A stretch of DNA of 64,000 bases from Siphonodentalium dalli (GCA_032622095.1 CP136065.1:25553141-25617140), one strand, 5' to 3'; counted from the first letter of the stretch, positions 46,003 through 57,880 are shown. Made by a program: numbers and translations. Notes: a model not told the origin generated them from the sequence alone.

Positions 46003-46731
46003 TTCTAGTTGAGGAGAACACCCTGGCTACCATTTTTATCCCGCTATTTTACCAAGGTTCGATACTTTGTCCAACTTGCTTACCTCAGGTGGTTTCCCCT
46101 TCCCTTTTCTGTGTCGCCGCATGGAGATATGAGGGGGGACTCATGGTTTCGTTAAACGTTCCCTGTCGCCGCAGGGGAAGTTTTCGGAAACTGATCCATG
46201 AATCTTGGGATATGGTTTGTGATTCAACCTATTCACGTGTATAGACATTGTATAGTATTGAGTTGGGAAAGGTTTGTGTTTTACCTGAGATGGGCTATAA
46301 TACATGTACATTGCCTTTATTCCCGGCTCCCCGCAGTTCTGTGGGTGAATGTCTGAAATTTCGCCGGAAAGGAGGGCTGCGTCTAAAAATACTATGGATT
46401 CCAAAATTGTCCAACAAACTCAAATGAATAAAAAGCTTGAAAAGTTATTTCATTAAATATACGTCATTAAGTACGTCAAAGAGTCTCTATTTATCTGGGA
46501 CTATTTTTTACGCGGACAAACAACGCATAGTTGTGAAACGTCATCGCATGACCTATAGAAGCCGGCTACGAAGTAAACATGGAAAACATTTGGTCAAGTC
46601 AGTCATCACTAAACTAGACAGCGTTCCATACAAAATCAACTGATTGAAAATTATGAACATAATCTTTTGGACAGTCTGAAGTCCTCATCTACCAGAGCTA
46701 TATTCTACAGGAACAGAAAGGATTCCATTAA
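46003..46731. other. No gene recognised
   Basis: The basic frame at 46437-46643 shows no family features. 46000-46140 is GC-richer, probably the 3' part of the YR element. Confidence 0.4.
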
Positions 46732-47154
46732 ACGTAAATGGCTCATTCGAACCTCCAAATTTTTGTCTACGTAATTTGGAGCGACGGATACGATAGGTCG
46801 ATAATAATAACGAACTATTGATATACTGCTTCATATGCTCTGACAAACACTTGCCAAAGTCACATCCATTTTTCAGCCGTTTTCAACTAGTCAGACAAAC
46901 GCTCTTTATTGCTACCATATCAGGAATAGACTACCACGGAACGCGCTTTTCTGTTCCATGTCGTGCAAATGGCTGTTTTGTGTTTGGGACCCAAACACCG
47001 TATTCACATGTGTATTTTTCAGTACCCCAATGCGTCTTTTTGAGTTACATAATGCTCGTAGAAAGGTAGATCAGATATTTATCGAAACAATTGACAAACT
47101 AAGGTCGATAACTGAGACAAATTGAAAATGCAAACAATGCCATTTGGCATTCCT
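46732..47154 (+). mobile_element. Fam-B TTAA-flanked MITE, 423 bp
   Basis: Starts ACGTAAATGGCTCATTCGAA after TTAA (46728-46731); ends near GCCATTTGGCATTCCT before TTAA (47155-47158). Collinear with 41212-41641, with the paired box at 46899-46950. The right 60 bases are diverged. Confidence 0.7.
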
Positions 47155-47158
47155 TTAA

Positions 47159-47776
47159 AAGCATTCACTATGACAAACCTCCATTCCAAATTTCATTCAG
47201 ATGACAACCCATAGCTAGAATATCTGTTTCAACGGACAAAGATGAACATCGTCATTTGCCCCTATTTTGTAAGCAATCATGATGGTGACATCCATACTAA
47301 ATATCATTTATATCCTATAACCATTGGTTGAGATATATGCATGGACGAAAAAAAACATATTTCCAGATAAATAAGATGGATGTTTAGAAGAAAAAAACAT
47401 TGATAGATCGCATATAGAGATAACCCTAAGATCCATATGATGTTTGGTGATGGTTGGATGAGGGATATGGCCATTATGTTGTCCCCAAGCATTAAGTCAA
47501 GCAAATAGTAAAATCCATTTTCGCACTAAGTTCCATTTACATAATAAGGGGCGTAACTATGGAAAAACGCGGCGGACGAAACCCGATGTTTGTCAATACT
47601 CTTTTCCCCCCATGTGTATTCATCAACATACCAAAGATTGTTAAAATCCGACAGACGATGACCAAGATATAGTGTTTCAAAGTTGCCACGGACGGACGGC
47701 TGGACTCAAGGCCGCCCCGACGAACTCGCGGACGGAGCCCATTTCTATATCCCCGCCAAACATCGTTTGCAGTGGG
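47159..47776. repeat. Dispersed non-coding repeat ending in a poly-G run
   Basis: 47540-47790 (GGGGCGTAACTATGG, GACGGACGGCTGG, CCATTTCTATATCCCCGCCA, poly-G then ATAA) has the look of a widely dispersed invertebrate repeat with a palindromic CGCCAAACATCGTTTG end. 47170-47530 resembles the same sort of degenerate unit (CCAAATTTCATTCAGATGAC). Single copies here, so the assignment is from general experience. Confidence 0.4.
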
Positions 47777-48077
47777 GGGGGGGATAAAATGCAACCCTGA
47801 ACACAAGTGTTTGGGTCCCAAACAAATAACATGGCATGTAACAGAAAAGAGCGTTCCGTGTTAATCTATTCTTGATAAGGTATAAATAAAGAGCGTTTAT
47901 TTCACTTCTGCGCGAAAAATTTAAAAGAGCTGGCAAATGGCTGTGACCATGGCAATTATATTGCAGAGCACATGAAGCCGATATATCAGTATTTCGTGTA
48001 TTTGTCATCCCATTTTATACCCCTTCAAAATTACGTACACACAATATGGAATGGAAGCTCGAATGAGCTATGTCCGT
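47777..48077 (-). mobile_element. Fam-B MITE, inverted, left part missing
   Basis: Right end GGACATAGCTCATTCGAGC (read on minus, from 48077) corresponds to the family start; TTGA replaces TTAA. Contains the module at 47846-47896 and GTTTGGGTCCCAAACAAATAA. The other end fades near the poly-G run. Confidence 0.65.
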
Positions 48078-48349
48078 TGATGTATCATATATATAGTCGA
48101 TGCTTCCCCACGCCCTACTGGCCATTTCACTGCGTCACTTTTGGAACCTACGTCGATTATCGTTAACACGCGAATTAACCCTCAAATTAATTTCCGGCCA
48201 TTTGAGCGATCCAATCCCCTAATGTGATTGTTAAGCATCAAACCAATGCTTTCCCATTTACGCTAATAATAGCGTCCTTTAATCAGTGACAGGTCAACAT
48301 AGACTGAATGCTCTAGTGTCCCAAACACAAGACACGATACTTCACATAG

Positions 48350-48615
48350 GGGAGACCCGGGCAAAGTGGGACACCAACGGTTTTCATGAAATGTTAGATA
48401 GGGTTTTCACCGGAAAAAACTGGAACGCCGTTGATTGGTATGCAAATCATCGGCGCATATAACCAAGTGGTCATTGATAACAAACAACATCTCGGTATGT
48501 CCCTTTTGGAACATCATGTTTTGTCCCACTTTGCCCGTGGCTTTGGGCAAAGTGGGACATCGCATTGGGCAAAGTGGGAAAATAAGCCAGGCTATCCGGG
48601 CAAAGTGGGACAGCA
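48350..48615. repeat. GGGCAAAGTGGGAC reiterations
   Basis: GGGCAAAGTGGGAC occurs at 48358, 48546, 48567 (as GGGCAAAGTGGGAA) and 48598, and as the complement at 48528. The pair 48350 / 48541 could be TIRs of a short MITE; the later copies look like end duplications. The frames across it are not genes. Confidence 0.6.
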
Positions 48616-49531
48616 AAATCAAAGAAACAGTGCAAGTTGCCATTGCTCAGGATGCTACATACAGACATTATCTGGGTTGCGGACGACTTTGTGTTGGGTT
48701 ACTTTGGGTGGATTACTCGTATGGCAATCAGAGTTATCTATCTTAACGACTTATTCACCTCTGTCACAGTACCGATTAAAATAATATCTGCTGTTAAATT
48801 AATCAAATAATATCAAGGAGTCGATGCGCAAATAATACAACTCGTAGATTCGTATCATATAAAACAATTGAAGTAACATTCTGTTATAATGCTGTGCATC
48901 AATTCTCTCCACGACATACATGAGTCATTCACATGCCTAAGAAATGTGCGATATAATGCTGTGGTATAGATCGGCATAATAGTCTCATATAAATGTGGCG
49001 AATTATTTGGAAAACTCATCATTTATGGACCGATTTGAATACGATTCTGATATTATGTGATCAGTCTTCGAACTCCTAATTGTAGTTGCTTTTCTCTGAA
49101 TTTACAAGAATCTTGCAAAAAAGGGTACAGGTACTGTGGAAGAGGTGAATGCATCGGGAATATAGACAGCTCTGGTAGATTGGTTTGGTGGATCGTTCAA
49201 CCAGTGACGTCGCGACAGGTATATATAATCTGGTAGCAAATAACTGAAAAAAGGTTCGAGTATTAAGATTGCTGATGTTATAGTATCATATGAGGGACGT
49301 GCATGGCTATAGGGCCTCCGTTTTGGGATTTTAGTCTCCATGTTGATAACACACACAACGAGCACCGCATGTCGTCCTGCATTTATATCGATACTACATT
49401 ATATTCTCGGGACTTATTGAATCTATCTGTTCCTCACTAACATTTTAGAATAAATGTTGTAGTTTGGTGAGTGAGTCGACATTTGAAGAGACACAATCTA
49501 GCTGCCTGTTAATTCGAACAAAGAACATTAA
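48616..49531. other. No feature seen
   Basis: No coding frame or repeat recognised. Confidence 0.4.
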
Positions 49532-49967
49532 AGGTACTCAATCCCATCAGAGGGTCCCCATATCATCAAGATACAACAACAACAACATTTTTTCAAAATA
49601 CGCTTTAGTTATCAGAATCGATTAATGGCAACAAAATAATGCTAACCACTGTCAACTATGGTATCAAATTTCCCCAAAACGTGTTATTTATCATCGTTTT
49701 GTTCAACAAAATATGGCCGTTTTATCACTTGACTATTCACAAAATTTGGCCATAGTACCATTTGTTTTAGAGTTATCCATCCGCAATTTTGACCGAGACC
49801 ATCCTTTTGACGGCCTGTTTCTGGGCTACAACCAATTGAAATAACAAACTTCAAACATCGATATCTGATCAGTCTGAGTTTTGATGGGTAGGTTCCTCAA
49901 CTCGAATAAAATATGTTTACCACCAAAGAAATAGAAGTTTAGGGGTGTTTAATCGGATTGAGTACCT
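49532..49967. mobile_element. Fam-D TTAA-flanked MITE, 436 bp
   Basis: TIR AGGTACTCAATCC at 49532 and GGATTGAGTACCT ending 49967, flanked by TTAA (49528-49531; 49968-49971). A second inner inverted pair with AAAATATGGCC / GGCCATA words. Non-coding. The right half resembles 4178-4260. Confidence 0.85.
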
Positions 49968-49971
49968 TTAA

Positions 49972-50664
49972 ACAATAAATCACTAATAATATAGCATGAG
50001 TGATGTGGAGTGTTCCACTCCGATGCAGATATGGGGTGGTCAATGACACGAGATACGTGTACATGCAGTGTGTAAATAGGTCGTGATATACAAACAACAA
50101 TCAACACCGGGATATCCAATATTCGACACTGTGTTCAGTGTTTTGCTTGTCACACACTATTTACATACTGTATATAATCGTCCCATGTGTTAATGCATGC
50201 ATTGTGTCTTATGTCAGATTATATATGCTATCTCCGACAGGACCGTGTGGAGGGTAAACAGTGTCATAAATCTTAAGTCAATATTCCAATTCTAGCTTCA
50301 ATTTTTCGATTTCAGTTCATTATTTAAACTTTAGTTTTGCTACTTTATATCTATATTCCAATTCTAACTAATATTTTTCAATTTTAATTCTTATGAATGT
50401 TTTCTAATGTCTAATATCAATTTATTATTTTATTTTCCATTGCATATCATAGATTGTATTGTACTAGTTCTTATTATTTAATTTGCTGAATGTTTCTTAA
50501 TTTTGTTTCTCCTGAGTGCGTGTTTCAATCTAAACATGTCTGTAGCATTCCTATTTCAATATTTATTTTTATATTGCTTCTAATAAGTGGTGGCTTGTGA
50601 ATATAAAACAATAATAAAACAACTAAAAGGGTATTTAGAATTCACAAATATATTGTAATTTATA
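49972..50664. other. No gene; AT-rich
   Basis: Weak repetition of ATTCCAATTCTA (50283 and 50353) and TTTTCRATTTYA about 70 bases apart. Nothing else. Confidence 0.45.
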
Positions 50665-51335
50665 TCACTGTGATATCAAACGTATATTATAGAGTTCCCA
50701 CAAAATGTTGCAACCGTGTGCATAATGCCAATGTATGAACTCAAACGGCACATGCCCCGCAGTTATAGGTGGCACTGGCTTCGTATGACGTGCATTGTTC
50801 ATGCGCCCATTTTTTTTACAAACATGGCACTGGTTCCAATCTTCAAGTGGAGGCTCAACATATTCCTCGTTGCAGAAAATGCAGTTATACTTTATACTTC
50901 CTTTTAATACCGCAGGTTTCAATTTAGAGACAGTTTGTGTCGGTTTCGCTACAAACTTGCCTTGCCTTTGTTGTCAGAGATTTGGCCTTTGCTTGAACGC
51001 TCCAAGTCCTCGTGCAGACTTGTCCGCAATGGCGTGCTTGTTAGTAGCTCGGCGCGTTGGGTTTTTCTCTTCTGACGCTTTACCCGGTTGGCCTTCGGTA
51101 TAAGGCGAATATCCTCCGGAGATACGATCAGTGTTGAACTTGAAGGTGAACTTGACAACGAAACATGTGAAACGTTATCAACGACTTTGTTGAGCATATC
51201 GTCTAATAACGACTTGATGTCATCATCTAATGCCTGATCGCTCACAGATGATGGAAGGAAATCCGATTCACCGAACACCGTTGGGTTATAAGGATAAATT
51301 CCCGTGGTACGAAAGCCGCTGATTGCGTTTTTCAT
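50665..51335 (-). pseudogene. pogo/CENP-B-type (DDE_1) transposase, C-terminal part, one frameshift
   Basis: The minus-strand frame from the ATG at 51335 begins NAISGFRTTGIYPYNP, then VFGESDFLPS, the conserved segment that follows the DDE domain in pogo/Tigger/jerky-like transposases; KRQKRKTQRAELLTSTP follows. About base 50960 a one-base shift changes frame, after which KPAVLKGSIKYNCIFCNEEY and WNQCHVCKKNGR give the C-terminal CxxC...CxxC zinc-binding tail of the family. The DDE domain upstream is missing: the gene stops at the hairpin at 51403-51546. The start Met is internal to the original protein. Confidence 0.65.
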
Positions 51336-51402
51336 GCTTGCTGCAGACGTGTATGACAGATTTACCTCACAAACGGCAAGTTTTGTGCGATGGATAAATA
51401 AA

Positions 51403-51546
51403 ATATGTAGCTAATGTCTTCGCTTAAACTGTTTATGTCCGCTCGGGGGATTTGGCATCTATTGGACTCGGCAGAGCCTCGCCCAATAGATGCTCAAATC
51501 CCCCTCGCGGACATAAACAATTTAAGCGACGACACTAGCTACATAT
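51403..51546. repeat. Long hairpin with ~60-bp arms
   Basis: ATATGTAGCTAATGTCTTCG at 51403 and on to GCATCTATTGG at 51464 faces the complement from CCAATAGATGC at 51483 to CTAGCTACATAT at 51546, with a few mismatches and an 18-base loop. Borders one end of the transposase remnant. Either a foldback MITE or the joined ends of a larger element. Confidence 0.85.
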
Positions 51547-52594
51547 TCTATATATATGACATTTAGTTTGAATTGAACATTTACCAGGATGGGGTTCACA
51601 CGCTAAATACTATGGGGACAGTCTTGTAAGAAGTATGCATGTATTCGAACAGTTAATTCATGCTGATATTATTATCAAGTAATTCGGCTACTAGTATATA
51701 TTTATACCATGACTCCCTATTGTACTGTGTACAAACATGATATATAATAAATTTGTGTTGTACACCCTACTGTGTGTGAACAGGAGTCCGACCGTGGGTA
51801 ACACGTTTCTACTGTGGGTAACACGTTTGAATGGCATTGCAATGGTTAAAGTTTATACCCATAGTAGAACTACATCCGAGTTGACCTTTCATTAACCTTC
51901 CGTGACCTCGATCAAAATGAATCTATTTTTAACACGTAGCGCCTCGCGATGAAAACAATTTGATACTTTCGATTCAATTGAATATTATACTCACTAATGC
52001 GATAAAAACGAACAGTTTATTCCGTGAAATCACATCCAGATCAACAAATTGAACATATATTTCAAGAAATAGAGGTAACAAACTCGGAACAACAAACGGT
52101 GGATTTTGAAATGACTTTCGTGGTTTCCTGTTGACTGCACGGCGGAGAAAAAAAGTTCCCGCAATGTGTTATATTTATATTCATTAAATTCGTATTCCCA
52201 AATATATTCATGTTGTTTATTTATGGCGGTTTCATTACAGTTTATTCTGAATTGGCTACAATGATGCCATATTCGTACAATTGAATGTTGACCTAATTCA
52301 ATGTATCAATATCATGTATTGATGATACGTAATTGTGTCATATGTATTGTCTCTGTAATGTCTTTTATGATGACCAGAGTTACTATTAAATTGAAATACG
52401 CCCGATCAGCTGTGATAGTGTACGTCGATGTACGGCCAAGTGTGGGGAACACAACTGGGATGATGGTGAATGGTGTGACAGAATCGTCTTAATTTAAGTG
52501 GATTTATTTCGATTTCATAGAATTTTTTGCTCCTGGTCATGGTATAAACAAAATACACACGTTGTGTTTCTGAATATATTATTCTATATATATT
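51547..52594. other. No feature seen
   Basis: GTGGGTAACACGTTTCTACT and GTGGGTAACACGTTTGAATG are 22 bases apart at 51794 and 51816. No gene. Confidence 0.45.
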
Positions 52595-53641
52595 ACTAGA
52601 AGGTGACCCGACTTCGTCCGGGCTTTGACATTGAATTGACCATTTTGAAGGTCAAGGTCAGGTGGGGTCACGATTTGACCCGTCCAAAACACTCCCTGGA
52701 AACAATTACCACTATAGTCCACTAAGTATCAAATTTTGTCAAAATTCGTCTGGCAATTTTCCAACACCAACACCCCAAAAATGGTGGAAATTGGGCAAGC
52801 GGATACCGGGAAATCGGCCCAGCGGATACCGAGATACCCTATGTATCAAATTTCGTCCGTAAAAATCCGCCAGTTTTACCCGATTTGATTTCCACTAAAG
52901 TATGTAAACGCGCCTCATATACACACGCTCATTAATTATCAAGCTTCAACGTAAAGATAAATTAGCATTGTGTGGTAAATTTTAACTAATTATTTTCTCG
53001 CAGTCAAAGTTGAACAATTTCGATGTTGTTGACATTGACGGCTTGGGGCCACCGGTAGATTCCATTTCGCAACAACGAAGTATCATTTCAGCTAAATGGA
53101 TTCTTGGATGAGATTCCAGACCCGCGGGGTAAATGTAAACAGCTTGAGCCTATGCGTGGTGTGAATATACAAAAAATAAATCTATCGACAATAGACCTAA
53201 GAATATTAGCTGTAACAAAATTTATATATCAGAAATTGTAATAAATGATATATTTTGGGATAGATGCACGATTTTTAATAGCCTGCAAATTGACAATATA
53301 TATTGTAAATGTTATAATTTTGGGAAAAATACACGATGCGTAATTGCATGCCTGCAAATTGCTAACGTTCGTCGACGTATGAATATAGAGTTATCCTCCC
53401 TGCATCGCAGTGCTAAATCCGGCGTGATAGCACTGCGGATCCCGAGATATGAGTTTTGAAGGTCAAGGTCACGTCGCACGGGCAAATCAATAGGCCTATG
53501 TTAACCCCCGGCCGAAAATACCCCCACGTACCAAGTTTCATCGAAATCGGGTCGGTCGTTTTTGAGTTCATTGATTACACACACACACACAGACACCTAC
53601 ACGCACACACACACACACAGATCTTTCAAAATATATAATAG
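52595..53641 (+). mobile_element. Non-autonomous RTE-like or SINE-like repeat with ACAC tail
   Basis: Starts near TATTACTAGAAGGTGACCCG at 52595, contains TTTTGAAGGTCAAGGTCA twice (52643 and 53454), CCAAGTTTCATCGAAATCGG (53530), and ends in an ACAC microsatellite (53576-53620) then AAATATATAATAGATG. The order GTCAAGGTCA, TTTCATCGAAATCGG, GTTTTTGAGTTCAT, (AC)n, ATATATAATAG is that of dispersed retroposon 3' ends in many invertebrates. No protein is encoded. The middle, 52900-53400, may be foreign. Confidence 0.45.
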
Positions 53642-53720
53642 ATGTTGAATAATTGTTACTATTATTATACATATTTCCTATTTTGACATCGGTCTCTTGT
53701 GGACGTTTTTATGTCATTAA

Positions 53721-54642
53721 AGGCACGGATGGCATTCGTTGTAAGTTATATTATAGAAATAATAGTTATATTATGAAAATTTTCCCAAGAATATACCAAT
53801 AGTATAGTATAATAGAGCCTGCTCCCGCAAAAACCGCACATTATCTGCTTATAATATAACTTGATTTAGGTAGATAATCTGCTCAGAATCGCCTCATTTT
53901 GAGTCGGTAATGTGCTGAAAATGAGAGCATTTAGTGACATTATCGACTCTTAATGAGACGATTCTAGGCAGTTTATGTGCGGGACAATGACGCAAATAAG
54001 ACAACTCACTACTTTTCAGGTGTACGCTCTTTGACACGTGGTTTCACTGTGGTCTGTGCCATAAGACGAAATAACGGGTATGAGTCCATTATCTGCTTAT
54101 TTCAGAATCAAATGATCACATATATACCTATTTCACATTATAGGTCGATTATGTGCGTATTTGCGCGAGGATATGTTGCATAATGATAGTGTGAATGCGA
54201 TATTACCCACAAAAACATTTTGTGTGAGCCGAGTGTTTGTCTATATACAACACGTTAATAGTGAGCGATAATCAAAAACTCATCACCGTGGCGAATATTT
54301 AGGAGAGTGATTCATGGTGACCCATTCAACACCGACATTTTGAGAGGCGAAGATTAGCGAGCGCTACACTGGTATGTTGTAAAAAACTTGGTGGAATTTC
54401 TAACCAAGTTCCAGTAGTGGGGTCTCACCAGTGTTGAATGTTTTGCTTATTGCATACGATTTATAACTTACATTTGTTCACAGAACATTGCGTTTGTTTA
54501 CATAGCACAGAGTAATAACGTGCAATTTACGCGACATTTATTATTGGTATAAGAACGAAATTTGTTTATAATATTCTTTCTGTTTATGACGGTTTTAACG
54601 GATTTGACTATTTCAACACAAATACCAACCACAACCGTATCT
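53721..54642 (+). mobile_element. TTAA-flanked MITE of the 493-bp family, enlarged by a nested MITE
   Basis: Starts AGGCACGGATGGCATTCGTT after TTAA (53717-53720); ends AACCACAACCGTATCT before TTAA (54643-54646). The last 160 bases (ACATAGCACAGAG, TTTCTGTTTATGACGGTTTT) match the right part of 22878-23229. A nested element, 53831-54172, has TIRs CCCGCAAAAACCGCACATTA / TAATCG...GTGCGTATTTGCGCG. Confidence 0.6.
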
Positions 54643-54646
54643 TTAA

Positions 54647-55101
54647 ATTATTCTATATTATATGATTATACTTGTCGACAGGTTAGTGATAACATAGAGT
54701 TATTTCCCAGTTTTTTCACATTCTGGCGATCAAAATAGGCAACTAATACATGCTATACTAGTATACAGCTTTTCTCATAAAATAAAACATAGAGGTTTTT
54801 CCGCACATTAGTGACAAAAAACGCTCTTGATTTCACAATATAAAGAAATTACCATCACGAACGCTCTTTATTCACGCCGTAGAATAAAAATATACTTTTC
54901 TGACGCGATCAATTCTATGAAACATGTGAACATATAAAGTACGTACATGTATATAAGTATTTATCGCCCTAGTTTAAGCATCGGTACGTAACAAATACCT
55001 TAATTCAATTATAATTATATAGTTTAGTGCATGTAAACATGATAAGACACCATCTATGTCCAAAAAAATAAACAAAATAATAACATACGGACCACTGTTA
55101 T
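54647..55101. other. No gene; solitary ACGCTCTTT pair
   Basis: AAAACGCTCTTGATTTCACA at 54819 and GAACGCTCTTTATTC at 54853 repeat the paired box without recognisable MITE ends. Confidence 0.5.
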
Positions 55102-55551
55102 ACGGACATGGCTCATTCGAACCTCCAATTTTTTTTTCCTACGTAATTTGGAGCGACGGATACGATAGGTCGATAAATAAACGAACTATTGCTATATCGG
55201 CTTCATATGCTCTGAAAAACATTTGCCAAAGTCACATCCATTGTTCAGCAGTTTTCAACTTTTCGCCAGAAGTCAGATACACGCTCTTTATTGCTACCAT
55301 ATCAGGAATAGACTACCACGGAACGCTCTACCACGGAACGCTATTTTCTGTTCCATGTCGTGCAAATGGCTGTATTGTGTTTGGGACCCACGTATTCACA
55401 TTTGTATATTTTACTACTTCAATGCATCTTTTGGATTACATAATGCTCGTAGAAAGGTAGTTCGGGTATTTATCGATCTATTTCAATACTGAGAAAAATT
55501 CAAAAGCGAATAGTATTATGTGTATTTTGGAACGCAAACCGCCATGTGGCT
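55102..55551 (+). mobile_element. Fam-B MITE, 450 bp
   Basis: Starts ACGGACATGGCTCATTCGAA after TTAT (a mutated TTAA), ends AACCGCCATGTGGCT before TTAA (55552-55555). Collinear with 41212-41641 and 46732-47154. It has a short local duplication of CTACCACGGAACGCT (55312-55342). Paired box at 55279-55345. Open frames here are by-products. Confidence 0.8.
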
Positions 55552-55653
55552 TTAATAGAATATTCCCACGTCCGAGTAATTGTATTTTTTACTTTAAATA
55601 TTTTTTATTTGTAATAAAAATACAAAAGTGATGTACATGTTTTCTAACTTTAA

Positions 55654-56045
55654 GCCATGCACTTGACGGTGTGCGCTCCAAAATATACATAGTAATATTC
55701 GCTTTTGAAATTTTCCCGGTATCGAAGTAGGTCGATAAATACTTAAACTACGTATCTACGAGCATTATATTTCCCAGAAAGACGCATTTGAAGTCTTAAC
55801 AATTACAACTTTGAACACGATGTTTGGGTTCCAAAACAAAAATGTGCACGGCATGGAACAGGAAAGAGCGTTCCATTTTAGTCGTCATGATATTGTAGAA
55901 ATAAAAGCTTTTATTTCACTTCTGTGCGAAATATTTAAATTGAAAAAAGTTGGAAAATGGCTGTGACACATGAAGCCGGTATATATATAGTATTTCGTGT
56001 ATTTGTCAACCTATCGAATACCTCCTTCCAAATTGCACAAATGTA
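55654..56045 (-). mobile_element. Fam-B MITE, inverted, adjacent to the previous copy
   Basis: Begins after TTAA (55650-55653) with GCCATGCACTTGACGG and runs in the opposite direction to 55102-55551: GCGCTCCAAAATATACATAG, GGTCGATAAATAC, GGAACAGGAAAGAGCGTTCC, ATAAAAGCTTTTATTTC, GGAAAATGGCTGTG, GAAGCCGGTATATA. With its neighbour it forms a head-to-head pair about 100 bases apart. The outer end is diverged. Confidence 0.7.
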
Positions 56046-56084
56046 CTCATTGAGTAGTTCCTGTAGGAAAGAAATGTTCAAATA

Positions 56085-56140
56085 ATAAGTTCAACAAACT
56101 ACCGTTTGTTGAACTTATTATCCGAACATCTCTTTCCATT
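56085..56140. repeat. Hairpin with 25-bp arms
   Basis: GTTCAAATAATAAGTTCAAC (56076) and AAACTACCG / CGTTTGTTGAACTTATTATC (56105-56125) pair around a short loop, and AAAGAAATG / ATCTCTTTCC extends the outer arm. Confidence 0.7.
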
Positions 56141-56404
56141 AAATAGGATTCCTCCCGCCCTTGTAGTATTTGCTGTCTGCTTACTTTGCCGGAAAACTCT
56201 CCATTAGGAGCCCAGACGAATAATAGACCATTTCAGTGTAAACTTTTATAAATGAGTGGGGTAATCAATTTAGTGTAGAAAAGATCATTTGTAATTGTAT
56301 TATTATGCAAGTTCGTACGCTGGATATTTTGTCTGGCATTTTGTTGCGGTAATTGTGTACATGTTGGTTAATATATAGGCGTAGAACATGAACGGAAATG
56401 CTAA

Positions 56405-56659
56405 CCATTCCATGACGGGAGCTGTGCTGGTGCTGCATTCTTGATAATGTGCTAGCGCAATGTACTCTCTTATATATGCGAGTCTCCAATAAAGAGCGTC
56501 ACGTATATGAGAATGCACTGGCTTACAAGGTCAAGTTAAATATAGTTAGGCCAATCCATTCTCTTACTGATATATGCGAGGCTCATTATATATTTTATAA
56601 GAGATTGCCTTGGCATAGAGTTTCTGTATAAATTTCAGGAAGCTCCATTCATGGAAGGG
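56405..56659. mobile_element. Fam-C TTAA MITE with two hairpins, 255 bp
   Basis: TIR CCATTCCATGACGGGAGCT (left, after CTAA) and AGCTCCATTCATGGAAGGG (right, before TTAA at 56660-56663). Inside are two hairpins built on TATATATGCGAG, separated by GGCTTACAAGGTCAAGTTAA. The first hairpin loop contains CCAATAAAGAGCGTCACG. CCCTTCCATGA-like ends with TTAA recall piggyBac termini. Confidence 0.75.
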
Positions 56660-57039
56660 TTAACAACCGTTGACCTAATAGTCAATCATATCTTTGTAAT
56701 TCTACAAATGTGTGTACAATGCCAGTAATTAGGGCAGGCAACGGTAAATATAGTTCCCCAATTTGCCTCTTTGTTTGCGTGTCTATTTTCGTTAGTGCAA
56801 CGAGTTTGGACACAAATTTAACTTCAACGAACAAAGCAATCATTTGTCATCGTCTGGTGTTGATATCATGCGAGGCATTTCGAAATAGTATTCCGCCTGA
56901 ATCAATATAAAGAGGATCGGTCATTTTATTGGCGCAATGCCAAGTGATATGTAACTAGTGAGATAAGGATATATGTAATGGCTTGTTTGCTCAACTTTAC
57001 AACGTAAAGTTTGAGCTATTGTAATGGGTTGTCGTCCGT

Positions 57040-57880
57040 GCGTGCGTCAACAATTTCCTTTGGCATCATCCCTTTGGCCGCATCTCTTATCCGATCTTCA
57101 CCAAACTGCATATGTAGCTCCAAGGTGACCAATAGATGGGTGCTATTTGTTCAGAATTTCGATGAAAAACATGGCCGCCAGCAGCCATCTTGGATTTCAC
57201 CATACAGCCCGTATTTATGGCCGGATCATTTTTTTTATTTTGCAGGCACGATTGTGATAAACTGTAGATGGGAGCTATCGAATTTGAACGATTTTCGATG
57301 AAAAACATGGCCTCCGGCAGGCATCTGGAGTTTACTCTTTGCACGACTAAATCCTTTGGCACACCCTACAGACCACATCCCTCATCCCACCATCGCCAAA
57401 CTTCATAAGAATCTTCGAGGTAACCTCTAGATGTGAGCCTCCTATTTTTATCGAAATGTGTTGAAAAACAAGTTGGAAATTTACTCTTTGTATGACTAAA
57501 ACCTTCGGCACACCCCACAGGCCACATCTCTCATCCAATCGTCACCAAACTTCATGGATTTTCGGGGTGACCTCTGGATGGGAGCCTAGTATTTTGACCG
57601 AATTTTTTTTTTTTAAACATGACCGCCAGCAGCCATCTTGGATTTCAAATTTGAATCCATCGGCACACACCGCAGCCCGCGTTTATTAGAGAATTGATGT
57701 TAAAATTTGCAGGCATATTTAGAATCGCCTCTAGACGGGAGCTATCAAATTTGAACAATTTTCGATGAAAAACATCTTGGAATTTACTCTTTGCAAGACA
57801 AAATCGTTTGGCACACCCTACAAACCACATTTCTCATCTGATGATAACCAAACGTCATATGGATATTCGGTGTGACCACT
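57040..57880 (+). repeat. Degenerate tandem repeat, about five ~150-bp units
   Basis: GATGGGAGCTATCAAATTTG-like landmarks at 57135, 57267, 57430, 57577 and 57734, each preceded by a CACCAAACTTCATGGAT / TTGCAGGCA variant and followed by TTTCGATGAAAAACATGGCC and CAGCAGCCATCTTGGA. Alternate units are more alike, suggesting a dimeric ancestor. Units in both other places (27.7 kb; 39.3 kb) belong to this family. Confidence 0.75.

Noticed and set aside
46437-46643. Basic 68-codon frame
   Set aside because: No homologous features recognised and no supporting context beyond the adjoining YR element.
48431-48784. 117-codon frame and overlapping frames
   Set aside because: Lies over the GGGCAAAGTGGGAC reiterations; codes nothing recognisable.
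55056-55460. 134-codon frame
   Set aside because: Spans a Fam-B MITE; the other copies of the MITE do not keep the frame.
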